A model generated the notes under the pieces. That model was not told the origin of the DNA, did no database searches, and was given only the letters and a program-made list of their open reading frames with translations. The translations under genes were made by a program, and so were the position numbers. Below, one piece after another: positions 35,540 to 48,228 of a stretch of DNA of 64,000 nt (position 1 is its first letter; each line of letters begins with the position of its first letter). Where the stretch lies: positions 86,341 to 150,340 of the forward strand of contig QYAI01000002.1 in assembly GCA_003988855.1 (NCBI GenBank), given 5' to 3'. Origin of the DNA: Arachnopeziza araneosa (taxonomy: Eukaryota; Ascomycota; Leotiomycetes; Helotiales; Arachnopezizaceae).

Positions 35540-38500
35540 TTATTCCTCCTCAGATTCTTCTTCCGCAACCTACAGGGGTTTAGCATTTCTTAGTCGATTA
35601 ACTTAAACAGACAGACTTACATCATCATGGAAAGTTTTCCCTTCGGTCGTCTCCTTAATTATTCCAATTCTGATGCAGAAGTCGCCGAAATGCTCGCTCT
35701 TCTGGCGCTCCTGCGAATATCTTTTAAGCAGAGGCTTCATAATCTCAAGGATTTCATCTTCTTTGATGGAGCTTCTGTAAAGCTTATTCAATCTCTGGCC
35801 ATGATAACCACCACCAAGGTACATATTGTAGGCACCATAAGCCTTGCCAACGAAAGCAACTTCGGCTACCCAAGGACGGGCGCAGCCATTAGGACATCCA
35901 GTCATACGCATAACTATGGAATCTTGACGCATACCATTCTCTTCAATCACCCCTTCTAACTTGCTGATCAACTCCGGCAAGTATCTTTCCGATTCTGCCA
36001 TCGCAAGACCACAGGTAGGGAAAGCCACGCAAGCAGATGATGAGAGGCGAAGGCCAGAGAACTGGACATTATCAAGCTTATATTTGGCCATCATTTCCTT
36101 CATCCTAGGCAGTTCGGCATCAGAAACATTCGAGAGAATCAAATGCTGGTTCCCAGTCAAACGAAACTCGCCTTTGTGAACCTTGGCAATCTCACGGAGA
36201 CCGGCTTTCATGGGGAAGTCTGCGGTATCTTCAATTCGACCGTTTTCGATAAAGAAGGTGAAGTGATTGAGCCCATGCTCATCTCTTTGCCAACCGAATG
36301 TGTCAATATTACTCTGGAACTTGAAAGGCTTTTGCTTCTCAAACTTCTTGCCCCATAATTCCTCAACCTTACCACGGAAAACATCGAGACCCATATCGTC
36401 GATTGTATACTTTAGACGTGCATGCTTTCGGTTCTTACGATCACCATGATCACGTTGAACAAGCATAACCTTCTCGCAAGCAATATGAACCTCCTCTTTC
36501 GAGACGTAACCAAGGTTGCTGCCTGTTCGGGGGTATGTTTTCTTGTTATTGTGGGTGACACCCATACCACCGCCGGCAAGGAGATTGAAGCCGACGAGTT
36601 GACCACTCTTGTTCTTGCAGGCAATTAAACCGATATCATGAGCATAGACATCAGTGTCGTTATGAGGTGGAATAGCGATGGTAATCTTGAATTTTCTGGG
36701 CAGGTAGGTAGGGCCATAGAGAGGTTCAAAGTCCTGAACAGCGTCGCCGGCGACCTGGGTTTTCTTGTCGTTTTCATCTTTGAGCCAGATTTCGTGGTAA
36801 GCAGTTGTCGAAGGCAGTAAATGATCCGAGATCTTTTGTGCGCATGCTAGAACCTCCCTGTGATATTCAGATGCCGTTGGAAGACTGCTACACATAACAT
36901 TTCTGTTGACATCTCCGCAAGCAGCGATGGTCGTCATCAACGCCTTATTGATAGCTCTCATCGCTGACTTAAGCTTGCCCTTTACAACACCATGAAACTG
37001 GAAAGTTTGGCGAGTTGTCAACTTCATGGTCTCATTACCAAAAGCATTACTAATGTCATCCATCTGAATCCATTGTTTTGGGGTTGATACACCTCCAGGT
37101 AATCGGCATCGAATCATGAAAGAGTATGCTGGTTCAAGACCTTGTGCTTTGCGCTCATCCCTGAGATCACGATCATCCTGCATGTAAGTGCCATGGAATT
37201 TGGTGAGCTGCTGGTCTGGAGCAGAGATCGCTCCGGTTGTAGGGTCTGCAAGGCCTTCCTCGATCGTACCCCGTAGATAGTTGGACGCGAGCTTGATATC
37301 CTCGTTGGTGATTGGCGGAGGCTCATCGGGAATACCTTCAACCTTATCAACACCAAGAGCTTGCCAGATGAGAGGCTCCCAAATCTGATAGCCTGTTTGA
37401 TATGCATCTGGATCCTGATCGTCTCCCAATCCAATCTCTGCCAAACGCTTACCACCAAGATTAGCCAGTACCCTATCAAGATCCTTTCCAGGTTTGTTGT
37501 AATATAACTTGTCTTCTTTGCGAGGCCAGTAATGACTGTCACCAAGAGCAAAGACAGAGTAGTTGACTGAAGCAAGATCAAGCTCAGTATTGTCCTTAAT
37601 GGCATCCCAGAAAGCGCGGCCATTCTGCGGGAATTCACCCTGGCCGGCAGTACTGGTCAGGATAACAATGTTCTCTTCACGTGGCAGATCCTCAAGAGGG
37701 TAATCTTCCATGGCCATGACGACCGTCTTTAAGCCACGTGCCTTGCCTCTATTACCGAGTCTCTTGGACAGTGATTCAGCATTGCCGTTATCGGATGCGA
37801 AGAGAATTGTCAAAGGAGCGCCGAACATGCCTTCTAATAATTGATTATAGGCATCCTTAGCTTTGCGTTTTTGAAGTTCACGGACCTCGGATCCATAGTC
37901 TTGAGATATGACCGGCGAGAATTCTGGATGTCTCTTCATCAATTGTGTCAGGTGGTTATCTCGAGCCAAGAAATCCTTCAACTCGTTTTTGATGCGTTCA
38001 GAATCGAGAGAGAAATTTGGTTCGCCTTGCTCTTCATTGAACGGATTCCATCGATACAACGGCCAGTATCCCAGATCAACTGCCTTCTTAGTTTCTTGCA
38101 GAACAGTGAGCGGCGAGTCGTCTTCTTTGAAGTATGGAAGATAAGCGACTACGACTGATGGACCGTTGAATTGGTCAGCCTCGATCATTGCTTGTAAAAC
38201 TTGTGTATATGAACTGTAAACCGCAACAGACGCAACATAGGCATTGCCATAGTTCATAGCATATAGACCAATATCCTTCTTTCGTCGCTCTGCGTCAGCC
38301 GCTGCTCTTTCTGAATATGGTGTAGAATCGATGATAAGCATATTGACATTCTCGCCCGATGCAATAACATGGTGAACACCAGAATTACCCAAATCATAAG
38401 CCCATGCATCAGAACCAACAAGCCAAGATGATTCCTTTCGGAAGAGGCCCTTCTTTGAAAGTAAATCACGAGATATTGGAGATCCATCCGTCTCGAGGCG

Positions 38501-40440
38501 TGCAATAATATCATCAGCCAACTCATCAGTCTTCTTGTCATCGCCAATATTTGCTACCCATTTCGAAAGCCATGGTTTTGATGCATCTGTAACGAACTCT
38601 TTGGAAGTCGATGCTCTCTTAACTTCATCAACAAATCTTTGACGGTGTTCTTTTCTGGCTAACAAAGCACCAAATCCAAATTCTGGACTAGATGCAATGG
38701 TCGCAGAAATACCTGCATTTTGAGAACCAATAGCATTTGCCAAGTGTAGTTTCTTCCCGAAGATTTGGTCTAGGATTTTCATATATGCTGACTCAACTTT
38801 TGGTGCGGACAGTCTATAAGTCTCCAGAGACTCAGTAGGTCCGCTGTGGCTGCCGACCTCAAGGTTCTGAATTGGTTTCTCAGATTTCAAGTTCTGGAAA
38901 ACACCCCGTAAAGCTTGTCGAACAGTTGCAGGTGCAATATAACCTAATTGATGACCCACAATCGTCTCAACACCACCTCCAGGCCCAGATTTGAGAGTGG
39001 TTAATAGGTCCAGAAGTAAGGGTCCCCATTTTGTTGTCTTCCTTCGAACCTGTTCAAGAACAGCAATTCTCTTGATCGTCCTCGGAATAGTTGAAACAAG
39101 CTTCGATCCAAGCCAAGGCCGATATAAGCGTGCAGTGATGACTCCTGCCTTTGAGTAAACATCGCTTGACTTAGCACTATCAATTGTCTGAGCAAAAGCT
39201 CCAACATCGGATCCAAATATAAATATCGCATTTTCCGCATTTGAAGGGCCTGAATAGTAGAAAGGGCTATATTCTCGTCCCAAGGCCTCTCTAATTTGAG
39301 TCCAGATTATGGTGACAAAATTATAGATATCGTCGGAAGTTACAGGCCTTGTAGTTACGGATTCCACTGTAGTAGCAGATGAAACAGAGAGCTTGCTGTC
39401 TACACTGCTTGCTCTTTCAGATTTCGAGGAGCCCACAGATGATGCTTTTGAAGGAATATCTGCGGCAGGTTGTGTAAAGAGAGTTGAGGTTGCTTCCACA
39501 CCTTCCATAGCTCCTGGCACAGCCGGACTAGGTACCGCAGTAGTCTCCGAAAGTGTAGCTAGCCTTCCATCATCCGCATATATACTTGTGCCACCAATTT
39601 TTGTATTTTGAAACGCTCGAACTGCATCCAAATTCAATATTGCCTTCACGACATCATAATTCTCGAATTGAATGTGATTATCATATTCCGATGACCCAGA
39701 ATCGAAGAAGTGTATAACACCCTTCCCAGACTTCAGTGCCAAAGCATGAGCTGTTAAAGCGATATCTTGAGCTTCTTGTAACGTTTCTGATTGAAGGAAA
39801 GTAAAGCCCGAGTTTCGAATTGACGTAATCGAGAAATAATCGGGAAAGTAGGAAGGCTTCAGAGAGACATGGATGACAACTGGGAGCTGGGCGAGTCGGT
39901 AGAGGTGTGGTACAGAGGATACCAAGATAGAGGAGGTTGTGGTAACTGTAACAAGTTTTCCATTTCGAATTGGTGTGAAAACTGATAACAATGGATCGTC
40001 ATTGTGTCGAATTGACTGAATCTGAACTCGAGCTGGTTAACAAGCTATTTTGCAGAACTCATAAAGCTGCATACCTCGGGTACTTGGTTTTCTGTTGATG
40101 CTACAATGCTTGCGTCACCTCGGCTAGCATACCTATGTAGGTGGGAAGAAAACTCGGATTCGACCCTATGAGCAGGTTGAACAGAGACAATTACATCGCT
40201 AGATAAGTATGCAATTCTTGCCACTATTCACAATTAGCAATGTATAACGGAGAGCAACGCGGGGTGCATTAATCGAGCAAGGATTCTGAAGAACAGAATT
40301 TCCTTACCTGCTTCTTCCGGCGTACGAATTCTTAATGAGGGCGCCGCCATATTGTTAGTAGTCCAAGTCTCCTCCTTCACTGGCGACAGAAGAGAGTCAG
40401 ATGTAGAATTGCTCTCCCTCTGGCGGAAGAGGAAAGACAT
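35540..40440 (-). CDS. MET5: Sulfite reductase (NADPH) beta subunit, hemoprotein
   Basis: This subunit reduces sulfite to sulfide in the cysteine/methionine assimilation pathway, together with the flavoprotein alpha subunit. Four exons (40308-40440, 40075-40223, 35621-40021, 35540-35569) give 1,570 residues, normal for fungal MET5. The N-terminal half is pyruvate:ferredoxin oxidoreductase-like. A flavodoxin-like domain begins near residue 830 (TILFASDNGNAES, STAGQGEFPQNG). The C-terminal sulfite/nitrite reductase region has the siroheme/4Fe-4S ligands CVAFPTC and GCPNGC. The long exon 3 encodes nearly everything; the last exon adds only VAEEESEEE. The first ATG is used here, but a second in-frame ATG 90 bp on (NNMAAPS) is also possible. 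All key motifs are intact. Confidence 0.95.
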
Positions 40441-41435
40441 GGTTTTTTTCTTTCACCTTTCTAGTGCAATTAGGGCGATTCTCGGCGTTGGATCACGCCC
40501 CAAGCTTCTCCACAGGGGTCTTCTCAGCCAATTCAGCCAGTGGCATCGGGTTCAATTGCTGCTTCAGTATGGCGTTCCTCGGACTGGTGCAAAATCTTTT
40601 GTGATTGGAGTGGTCGAAGGGAGTGGCTGCAGCGTTGAAGAGGGGCTATTGGTGGCTGAACAGCCAAATCGACGTCCTGGCGCTTTAACCGAAGACGTTG
40701 TGATCACGCAATTTTCCATAAAGTACGGCTTCAAACATCTAAAGGCACGCCACAAGTTCCGAAAACGAAGCGAGTCATGGGGGTCTGTGACGCTCATCTG
40801 AGTTCGCCGTTTATCATTCAAAGTAGAGTTGATTGAATGAATAGATCTCAGCAACTCGAGAACTACACAGTAGCTTCCTACGAGTCTAAGAACCTCTGCC
40901 TTGATGAAATGTACAAGTCATCCTTGTGCAGCATCAACCCTTCAACGTATTAGGTCAACCTGAATAAGCATCGAGAGAAGAGCTTACCATACAGATGACA
41001 TCCTTTTACTTTCACATCTTCCTCACTGAATCTTCTGGACAAGGATTTTGTGATCATTCGCTTTCTAGTCCACACTGTAAATGGTAAAGCACAGGAGATA
41101 AAGACTGATGATGTTTCGAATCACTTTTTCAATGTCTTCCGTCACCTACTTGCGTACCTAAAGTAGAGTACCAACCGTCGGTACTAAAATCATGTTTTCA
41201 TCTACAAGCGAGTTCAAGGGCTTATGTGCTGCTTATAAAACGCTATTCAGAATGAGATTTGACCGACAAGCTGTGAGCTCCTCGAAACAGACTTTGCTGG
41301 GTGTAACAGTTCAAATTAAAAATTCTCTATGATTCATTATATCTTCAATCAACAACCCCTCACACCAGAAAATGCCACAGGAGCCTAGCCTAACCAAGAA
41401 CGCCGGTTCAGAGCCACATCCATCATCCACCGCGT
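40441..41435. other. Intergenic upstream of the sulfite reductase gene
   Basis: About 1 kb holding the promoter of the sulfite reductase gene and the 3' flank of the KEI1-like gene. Frames on both strands at 40352-40854 overlap each other and show no family features. Confidence 0.5.
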
Positions 41436-42476
41436 TTATAATTTCAGATTCGGTGGTGGTTGAGGTGGGCCGGTTCCACTTCTGGCCCTCCGTTCTCTCT
41501 CGACAGTCCCTGGTGGTCCACTGACAGCCTTACTGGCTTTAAACCGTCCGTCCAGTCCTTTTACCCACGCCTCATCAGCTGTGTGACCACCCAGCCAATA
41601 TCCCTCCCCAAATTTGATCATGGTCCTGCCCAGCTTCCCTCTCCACCCCTCGCCATCTTTTGTACCAACAGCAAAAGGATTGTGACCAATGCTTTCTTCA
41701 TTGTTGCCATCAACATGTAAACGTTGCAGCTTCCCAGCACTTCCGGCGAATACATTCTGCCGAATAACCTGTCTCGCATATGCCATCACAACGAGAATAA
41801 AGTAAACTCTTATCAGAGTCAAGACCACAACTACCATGATACTCGGAATGCTTTCTTCGATTCCGACGCCGTGGCTAATACTCGGACTCGAAGCTGTTGA
41901 GGCTACCACTCCAGCAACTCCATAAGCCACAGCTTCTTGCCCTGTTGTTGCGCCTTTAGCGGGAGCAGTGATTACATCCACTTCGCTAACATTATATTTC
42001 GGGCTGGTAAAGCCTGCCGTATCATCGATCGTCCCTGCACCAGGGGCACCGCTCGGAATATCTTGGTTCACATTATTCGCGCTGATGGCTAGGAACCAAG
42101 TTATCGCAAACGCCGCAGTAAACGCTGTGTTCACAACTGTATCAATGAGGTAAAACCACGCCAGTGCTAGGTTCTCGAAGGGTGACTGTTTGCGGATATG
42201 CGGCATGAGAAACGCGATGAGGACGAGGGCGAGACAGGAGTAGATATACATGGAGAATTGTAGGGGTGAGAGGTGAAAGCCGGTGAGGATGGCGAGTAGG
42301 CCATAGAAGCCGGTTAGTTTGTTGAAGATTATTGATAAGGAGATCATTTCGACACCTGTACGGAGGGACATGAAATGAAGAAATCGCTGGTTGATTGTGA
42401 GTAGGTTGTAGAAGTCTTGCTGTTGGGTTCTTACGGTAGGGCGCGGAATCCGCAGGTATCGCGAAAGAATACTCAT
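41436..42476 (-). CDS. KEI1: Inositol phosphorylceramide synthase regulatory subunit (Kei1)
   Basis: Kei1 is the Golgi membrane partner of the Aur1 catalytic subunit in making inositol phosphorylceramide. The 346-residue product carries four hydrophobic segments and the family signature: RFLHFMSLRTGVEMISLSII, NKLTGFYGLLAILTG, SPLQFSMYIYS and PHIRKQSPFENLALAWFYLIDT. A long lumenal or cytosolic loop follows, then a further membrane helix (IMVVVVLTLIRVYFILVVMAYARQ) and a polar tail ending in Pro-rich sequence. The start is the first in-frame ATG (MSILSRYLRIPRPT). Upstream frame extension has no ATG. No introns are needed. Confidence 0.9.
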   Translation of the reverse strand: MSILSRYLRIPRPTVRTQQQDFYNLLTINQRFLHFMSLRTGVEMISLSIIFNKLTGFYGLLAILTGFHLSPLQFSMYIYSCLALVLIAFLMPHIRKQSPFENLALAWFYLIDTVVNTAFTAAFAITWFLAISANNVNQDIPSGAPGAGTIDDTAGFTSPKYNVSEVDVITAPAKGATTGQEAVAYGVAGVVASTASSPSISHGVGIEESIPSIMVVVVLTLIRVYFILVVMAYARQVIRQNVFAGSAGKLQRLHVDGNNEESIGHNPFAVGTKDGEGWRGKLGRTMIKFGEGYWLGGHTADEAWVKGLDGRFKASKAVSGPPGTVERERRARSGTGPPQPPPNLKL

Positions 42477-43034
42477 CTTTGTGTCTGGATCTTCTATTCC
42501 TCTGCTTAGGGTTGACAAGCAGCTGGCGATTGTTGCGTAGATGTTATGTTGATGGAGGTCAGAAGAATTGCGGCTGGTCCGGTCACTCCGCCTTCCTTGC
42601 CATCCGGATTTAAAGTCTTGGCATTTCAAGTAGTCCAATAATGATGAACTCTCGATCAGCTCATTTTAATTAGGAGAAAATCAAGTTCCAAGGATGGATG
42701 GAGAATATCTTCGTGCGTGGAAACCTGACCCTGACATAATATTTCCATCTATATGCATACAAAAAAAGCTCCATAACTTTGTTTCTGCTCAGTGCGGGTG
42801 GATTTCAGGTAGGCGGTGCACGTGATACGAGTTTCTTAGCACATACCTAGGTACATTTCCACTATATCCCATTAAATAGAAACTAGAAGTAGCGCTCAAT
42901 GTTATTACATTACACATAAGTCAGAACCTTTGCTGTTGGATATAATACATGCAAGCCAATTCATGAACGCTATGCCATATCCTTAAGTTTCCTCCATGAC
43001 CAGACACCAAGAGAATACCACAAAATCCAAGCTT
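42477..43034. other. Intergenic upstream of KEI1
   Basis: About 560 bp containing the KEI1 promoter and the 3' end of the Rab gene. A GTGCACGTGATAC stretch with a CACGTG core lies near 42816-42828. No gene is seen. Confidence 0.45.
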
Positions 43035-43926
43035 TTAACAAGCGCATCCTTCTTGGTTTGATGGTGCAGGGTTGATGTTGACATCAATCACTTATAAAAG
43101 TCAGCAACAGAATTATACTGAACAATAGCACATCAACGTACTTTGGTTGCCGGCAGCTGCAGCACCTTCTGCACCCTCCATTCCTGGCAATGCTTGAGCT
43201 ATCCTTCTGAAGAGATTCTTGACGTTGTGGCCTAGTTTCGCACTAGTCTCGATGAACATCAAGTTGTTCTTTTTGGCTTCCTCCTCTCCTTGAGCGGTTG
43301 TTACTTCACGCTTGTCATTCAAATCGGTTTTGTTCCCCACTAGCACAATGATAACATCATTACCTCTCTCCCCTCGAACGTCGTCGACCCATTTTCTTGT
43401 GTTCTGGAAGGATTTCGCGTCTATCCAGAAGCATTAGATCAAAACATCAAAATAGTGTCGATGATCATACTTGAGATATCGTATACCACCACAGCCACAC
43501 TTGAGTCTCGAATGTAGGAAGGAATTAAACTCCGGAATCTCTCCTGTCCAGCAGTATCCCACAACTGCAATCTTACCGTTCGGTCTTCTAGGTACATTGT
43601 CTAACATCATCCATCAGCATTGAATTCCACCATGCCTCAACACTAAAATTCCTTACTTTTGAGAGAAAGTCGATTCCTATTGTCGCTTGGTACATATTGT
43701 CGAATGAATCGTACATGAATCGTGTGATTAATGACGTCTTTCCCACTATTCAACTCATCAGCAATACTTCCATTGCCTATTCCGGGTCGCACGCATACCA
43801 CTCTGCTCTCCCAAAAACACCAACCTAAACAAACTTTGGTCAGAATATCTTTGTGACGTTTCTATGCACAATGCTTACTTGAACTTCTTCAGAGGATTGT
43901 TGTATGTTCCTGCTGCCGTCGCCATT
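43035..43926 (-). CDS. YPT6: Rab6-type small GTPase (Ypt6)
   Basis: This GTPase controls endosome-to-Golgi and intra-Golgi retrograde vesicle fusion. Six exons join with five short introns. The translation begins MATAAGTYNNPLKKFK, followed by the P-loop LGEQSVGKTS, the switch I region ATIGIDFLSKTM, WDTAGQERF with the Rab6-specific RSLIPSYIRDS, then GNKTDL and ETSAKLGHNVK for guanine binding. The last exon encodes MIDVNINPAPSNQEGCAC, whose Cys-x-Cys end is a geranylgeranylation signal. Without that exon the frame would stop prematurely. It is divergent from NOP53 with a 310 bp shared promoter. Confidence 0.95.
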
Positions 43927-44236
43927 TTGCTTGCTGAGCCGTATGAACCGTAAGGTTTGGGAGTTGGTGGCAGAACTCTATGAAGTTAAGTACTAGAAGC
44001 GCAAGGATAACAAACAATGTAAGAGTGTGCGAATGACTATCATGCAATGAAGTGTTATGGCAAAGAAAAGGAGATGTCTTTTATTTACTGCCTGCCAGAA
44101 GAGCACCGCCCGAATTTCTGGCCGGGTTCAAGTGGTCGCTAATTTCCGCCGTATCGATAAGATACGAAATATTTTCAACTTCAAGTAGAAAATTGAATAA
44201 ATTGTCCCCGAAACCTGCCAATCGAGCGCATCAATC
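43927..44236. promoter_or_regulatory. Divergent promoter YPT6/NOP53
   Basis: The 310 bp between the two start codons must contain both promoters. No other coding sequence is seen and no specific factor site was recognised. Confidence 0.5.
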
Positions 44237-45608
44237 ATGCCCCTACTCAAGCCCTTAACGGGCTCTTCAGCCGGGCCTCAACAGCACAAGCAACCTTCTC
44301 GAAAAGGCAAAAAAGCTTGGCGAAAGAACGTCGACGTTACAGAAATTGAAGAAGGTCTCGAGGAGGTGCGGGATGAATTAATCAAAGGGTATTGACTACC
44401 TTCCACATCAATATTACACAACTAAGATTATTTTCAGAGGAGTTATTGCCGAAAAGGCTTCCGAAGACCTCTTTGCTGTTGATACAGTTGGAGATGTCGC
44501 CATTCCAAAGAAGTTTCTCAAAAATTCCAAAACCCTCCGTGCAGACGAAATAATTGCTCAACGTTCAGCAGTTCCTGCTGTGTCGACCCGAAAGCGATCT
44601 AGCGATAAAACTACCGATGGTGTTCTCGATCCTAAACGTCAGCGCACATCTTATGTCTCTCACAAAGAGCTTACCCGGCTCCGCAATATCGCAGACGGTC
44701 ACCATGACAAGTCAACGATTGAAGTGACAGAAGCCTTTTTTGATCCTTGGGATACTAAGAAGGATATTGAAGAGGCGAAAGTAGATACTAAATTCTCATT
44801 CTTGGAAAAACCAAGAAAGAAAGTTGCGCCTGTGACCTTACAACATAAACCAATTTCCCTGGCTGCAAGCGGTAAAGAAATACCAGCCGTGAAGCGACCA
44901 GAGGGAGGATATAGCTACAATCCCTTATTTACGGATTACGCAGATCGTCTAGAGAGTGCCGGACAGAAGGAACTCGAAGCTGAGAAAGGACGTGTTGCAG
45001 CAGCCGAAACAGAGAGAATCAAGCAAGAAGCAACAGCTAAATCGGCAGCCGAAGCCGAAGCAGCCGAAGCAAAAGGAGACTTGTCAGAGTGGGAAGAAGA
45101 TTCAGCATGGGAAGGATTCGAAAGCGGGACTGAAGATGTGAAACTGTTAGTCAAGAGGCCTGAGAGGAAGACACAAGTACAGAGGAACAGAATAAAGCGG
45201 AGAAAGGAAGAAGAGAGACGTGCAATTATGGCTGCCGATATCAAGAAAAAGAATGCCCAAGTCGCTGAGGCAACAAAGTTAGCCAAGGAGTTAGCTTTGA
45301 AGGAGAATGATTCCGAGTTGGTATTGGACAATGGCAGCAGCGATGAGAGTGAAGGCGACGATCTTGAACTACGAAGAAGGAAATTGGGCAAGATACAGCT
45401 TCCGGAAAAGGATTTGGAGTTGGTATTACCAGATGAGTTGCAGGATTCCCTTCGTTTACTGAAGCCTGAAGGAAACCTCTTGAAAGAGCGTTATCGGAAT
45501 TTATTGGTAAGGGGGAAAGTTGAGAGCCGAAGGCCGATTAGTTTTGCAAAGAAAGCAAAGAGGAAAGGAACTGAGAAGTGGACCCACAAGGATTTTCAAC
45601 TTCACTAG
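44237..45608 (+). CDS. NOP53: 60S ribosome biogenesis protein Nop53
   Basis: Nop53 is a nucleolar protein that recruits the exosome to process the 7S pre-rRNA during 60S maturation. Two exons (44237-44388, 44438-45608) joined by a 49 bp intron give 440 residues. The N-terminus has KKAWRKNVDVTEIEEGLEEVRDELI, then AEKASEDLFAVDTVGD, typical of the family. The middle is highly charged with long Ala/Glu/Lys helices. The C-terminus has RNRIKRRKEEERRA and the conserved end SFAKKAKRKGTEKWTHKDFQLH-like block from about residue 418. The first in-frame ATG is used. Composition (acidic and basic stretches) fits a nucleolar location. Confidence 0.9.
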
Positions 45609-46085
45609 ATAGTTCATATCAAAGAGTAGCTATCAATACGAGTTTTCGTCCTCAAACATTCAACCTGATATAAGTAAGCAGTTGATAGTCTACAATGACA
45701 TTGGATTATTGAGACTATGAAGCACTTTCTAGAATGTTTTCGGGTCTCTTCTTTCTGTGTAGAGCATCACTGTTACGTTCCAAGTCCCTAATCTGTCCAA
45801 CAGAGGGATGGAATCATCGCTTATGCTAGTGAGATAAATAACAAAAAGATAAGAATTTACTTCTGACAATATGCTGATAATTATGTAGTGTGGCTACCTC
45901 CGGTTCTGTCGAGCACGCGAAACGATATCCGATTAAATGCCGGCTTGACAAGTAATAGAGAATGAGTTTCGGTAGAATTCTGACTAAACTATGCGGGAAG
46001 ATCTATGATGAAAATGATTTGCGTTAAGATCACAAAATATGTACTAACTCAGCTGAAACCTTGGTAAGTTCAATAGTCCTGAAAG
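45609..46085. other. Intergenic, convergent 3' ends
   Basis: The 477 bp separate the convergent NOP53 and URK1 ends. AT-rich 3' untranslated sequence is expected here and no gene is seen. Confidence 0.45.
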
Positions 46086-47837
46086 TCAACAGCCGAAGTA
46101 CTTCTGCTCGATCCATCTCTCCTGAAAATCCAGGACAATATTACAAACGACAACTTTGACTTCAGGGAAGACGCTAGTTAATCGATTTAGTCCCATCCTA
46201 CCACCGAAGTATGTAACGAAGACAATCTTCTCCTCTGGAACGCCATGGTCAACTAGGACTTGGACTGCCATCAATGCCGCACCCCCACTAGACATTTGAG
46301 GATCGAGAATGAGAACACCATCATGAGTTTCAATATTCTCCGGTAGCTTAAGAAAATGGAGCTCGGGTTCGCCAGTTCGGATATTCGATTGTATGAGAAG
46401 GCGGCCAGTTCGACAATCAGGAAGAACCCGCTTCAACCCAGTCTCAAAAGCCGAGCCAGCACGAAGTATGACCACAGCGCTGGTCTCCCCGGTTGCAACC
46501 AGACCGCGGTACTTATGTGCTGTAGGGGTTTCTACTATTTTCTCTTTGAAGTAAATATTGTTCAGGGCTCTTAAAGTAATGAGTAATCATCGGGTGAGAA
46601 TAAGGCCATGGAAGGAAGACTTACAGTTCAATAAGCAGGGATGCTAGGCGATCGAAATAGAAGATAAAATCCTCAGCAGATGTGTCGATATCCAGAATAA
46701 TCGTATGCATTCCTTGGAGCTGAGGAGTTTGTTCCAGCAAAAGCACATTATTAGATAGTGGATCATCTTCTGAGTTCTGGCCAAGCTTTTTTAGAGCGGC
46801 ACGATGCGTTTTTGACTTCTCGATCAATTTTCGTTCAATGTATTGGACGACCATGGCTGAAAGAAGTCAGGATTTTCTATGATAAGTTGATCGAGGTCTT
46901 ACCAATGGCCACAAGATTTTCCACTCCCCGAGGTACAATGATATCTAAAAAATATTAATCGATTCCACTCGCGAAACGTTGGACGGCCTCCAACTTACCA
47001 GCTACCTTCCTTTGAGGCTCAACAAAACTTTCGAAATTTGGTTTGACGAAAGCAAACCATTGCTTAATGCAGCCTTCAATATCTCTGCCGCGTTCTTCGA
47101 CGTCTCTTAGAACTAAAGAAATTTGAGTATGGAATATGGCTGAAAATTCAAGATCTCACGCACTTCTCCGTGATAGACAGGTATCTGCATCGGCTTCGCA
47201 AAATATCTAAGCCTAGTTAGATTTAGGACGCACCAAAATTGTGACAGGTGAAGATGCTTACTTTCATATCCAACAGCTCCAATACTCTCTGATCATATAG
47301 CGCAAATATGCCTTCCAATATGAGCACATGGGGGGAATAGATTGAAGTTGTCTCTTTTTCTCGAGCATGTTTTGCAAACGAATAGATAGGTATTTCAGCC
47401 CTCTTTCTGCCTTACATCAGTCCCTTTGGATCAAAAAATCTTTACATATCAATTCTAGCTGACGAGTGAACTTCAAACTCTCAGAGGTTAGACAACACTT
47501 ACCCAGATTTCAAATCACGTAGACGATCGACCAAAACATCAAAATCAACAGCATCAGGAGAGTCAAAATCGTACTCATTTCTGAAGGCCTTTCGAGATCC
47601 CTCAGCGTCTAACGTCTTGTAAAATGAATCCTATGGATTTATTAGAGACAAATGTGTCTTCTGTAGAGCATTTATTACCATAGAAAGAATAACAACCCAA
47701 GGGAGATTTAATTTTGATACGATCGCGTGAGACAATGTAGATTTACCTGAACCTGAACTACCAGCAATCCCAATTATGCTGACATCGGCCCAAGGTGGTG
47801 AGTAGTGAGCTCTTTTGCTCACGATATCTACCGCCAT
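46086..47837 (-). CDS. URK1: Uridine kinase with UPRT-like domain (Urk1)
   Basis: The enzyme phosphorylates uridine and cytidine to UMP and CMP in pyrimidine salvage. The N-terminal kinase domain has the P-loop GIAGSSGSGKST (residues about 22-33), then DSFYKTL and EYDFDSPDAVDFD after the first intron (47631-47678), and later EIPIYSF and LILEGIFAL. The C-terminal half resembles uracil phosphoribosyltransferase (VILRAGSAFE, LILDPQMSSGGAALMAV, VTYFGGRMGLN), as in other fungal and animal uridine kinase-like proteins. Several short introns interrupt the gene. I placed the start at the ATG at 47837 (CACCATGGCG). The frame is open upstream but without ATG. The end (EQKYFGC) is near the family's usual terminus. 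Confidence 0.9.
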
Positions 47838-48228
47838 GGTGCAGGTCTGTGATAGGTCCGACAAATCCAAGATTGGGGCTTTTGAGAGCAATTTGCTGGT
47901 CTTTACGAACAAGCAGTAACCGATAATATTAGTTACCCATCCGGGAATGACAAATAGAAGCTCACGAGAGACATCCTTGAGATGAATATCTCAAAGGATT
48001 TCCACCCGAGAGAAGCCCAGAGCTCACCGAGCACGTGACTATCGCTTGAACATAAACCGCTAGCGTCGCGTAAAGCTAGGTACCTTAGCTCCGGTCTGAT
48101 TTCTTTTCTCATCCACACAACAACACTCGATCTTGAATCATTTTCCAACTGCAGTGCTGGACACTCCAGTCCTCTTGCTCGTAGTTGAAACGCATATGGA
48201 GACGAGCTAGACGAAGTCCGTTGTAAGC
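47838..48228. promoter_or_regulatory. Divergent promoter URK1/GID8
   Basis: The 391 bp between the two start codons contain a GCACGTGAC element at 48031-48039, a bHLH (Cbf1-like) core. No other gene is seen. Confidence 0.45.

Noticed and set aside
40352..40854. Frames on both strands upstream of the sulfite reductase gene
   Set aside because: Partly overlap its first exon and show no protein-family signal.
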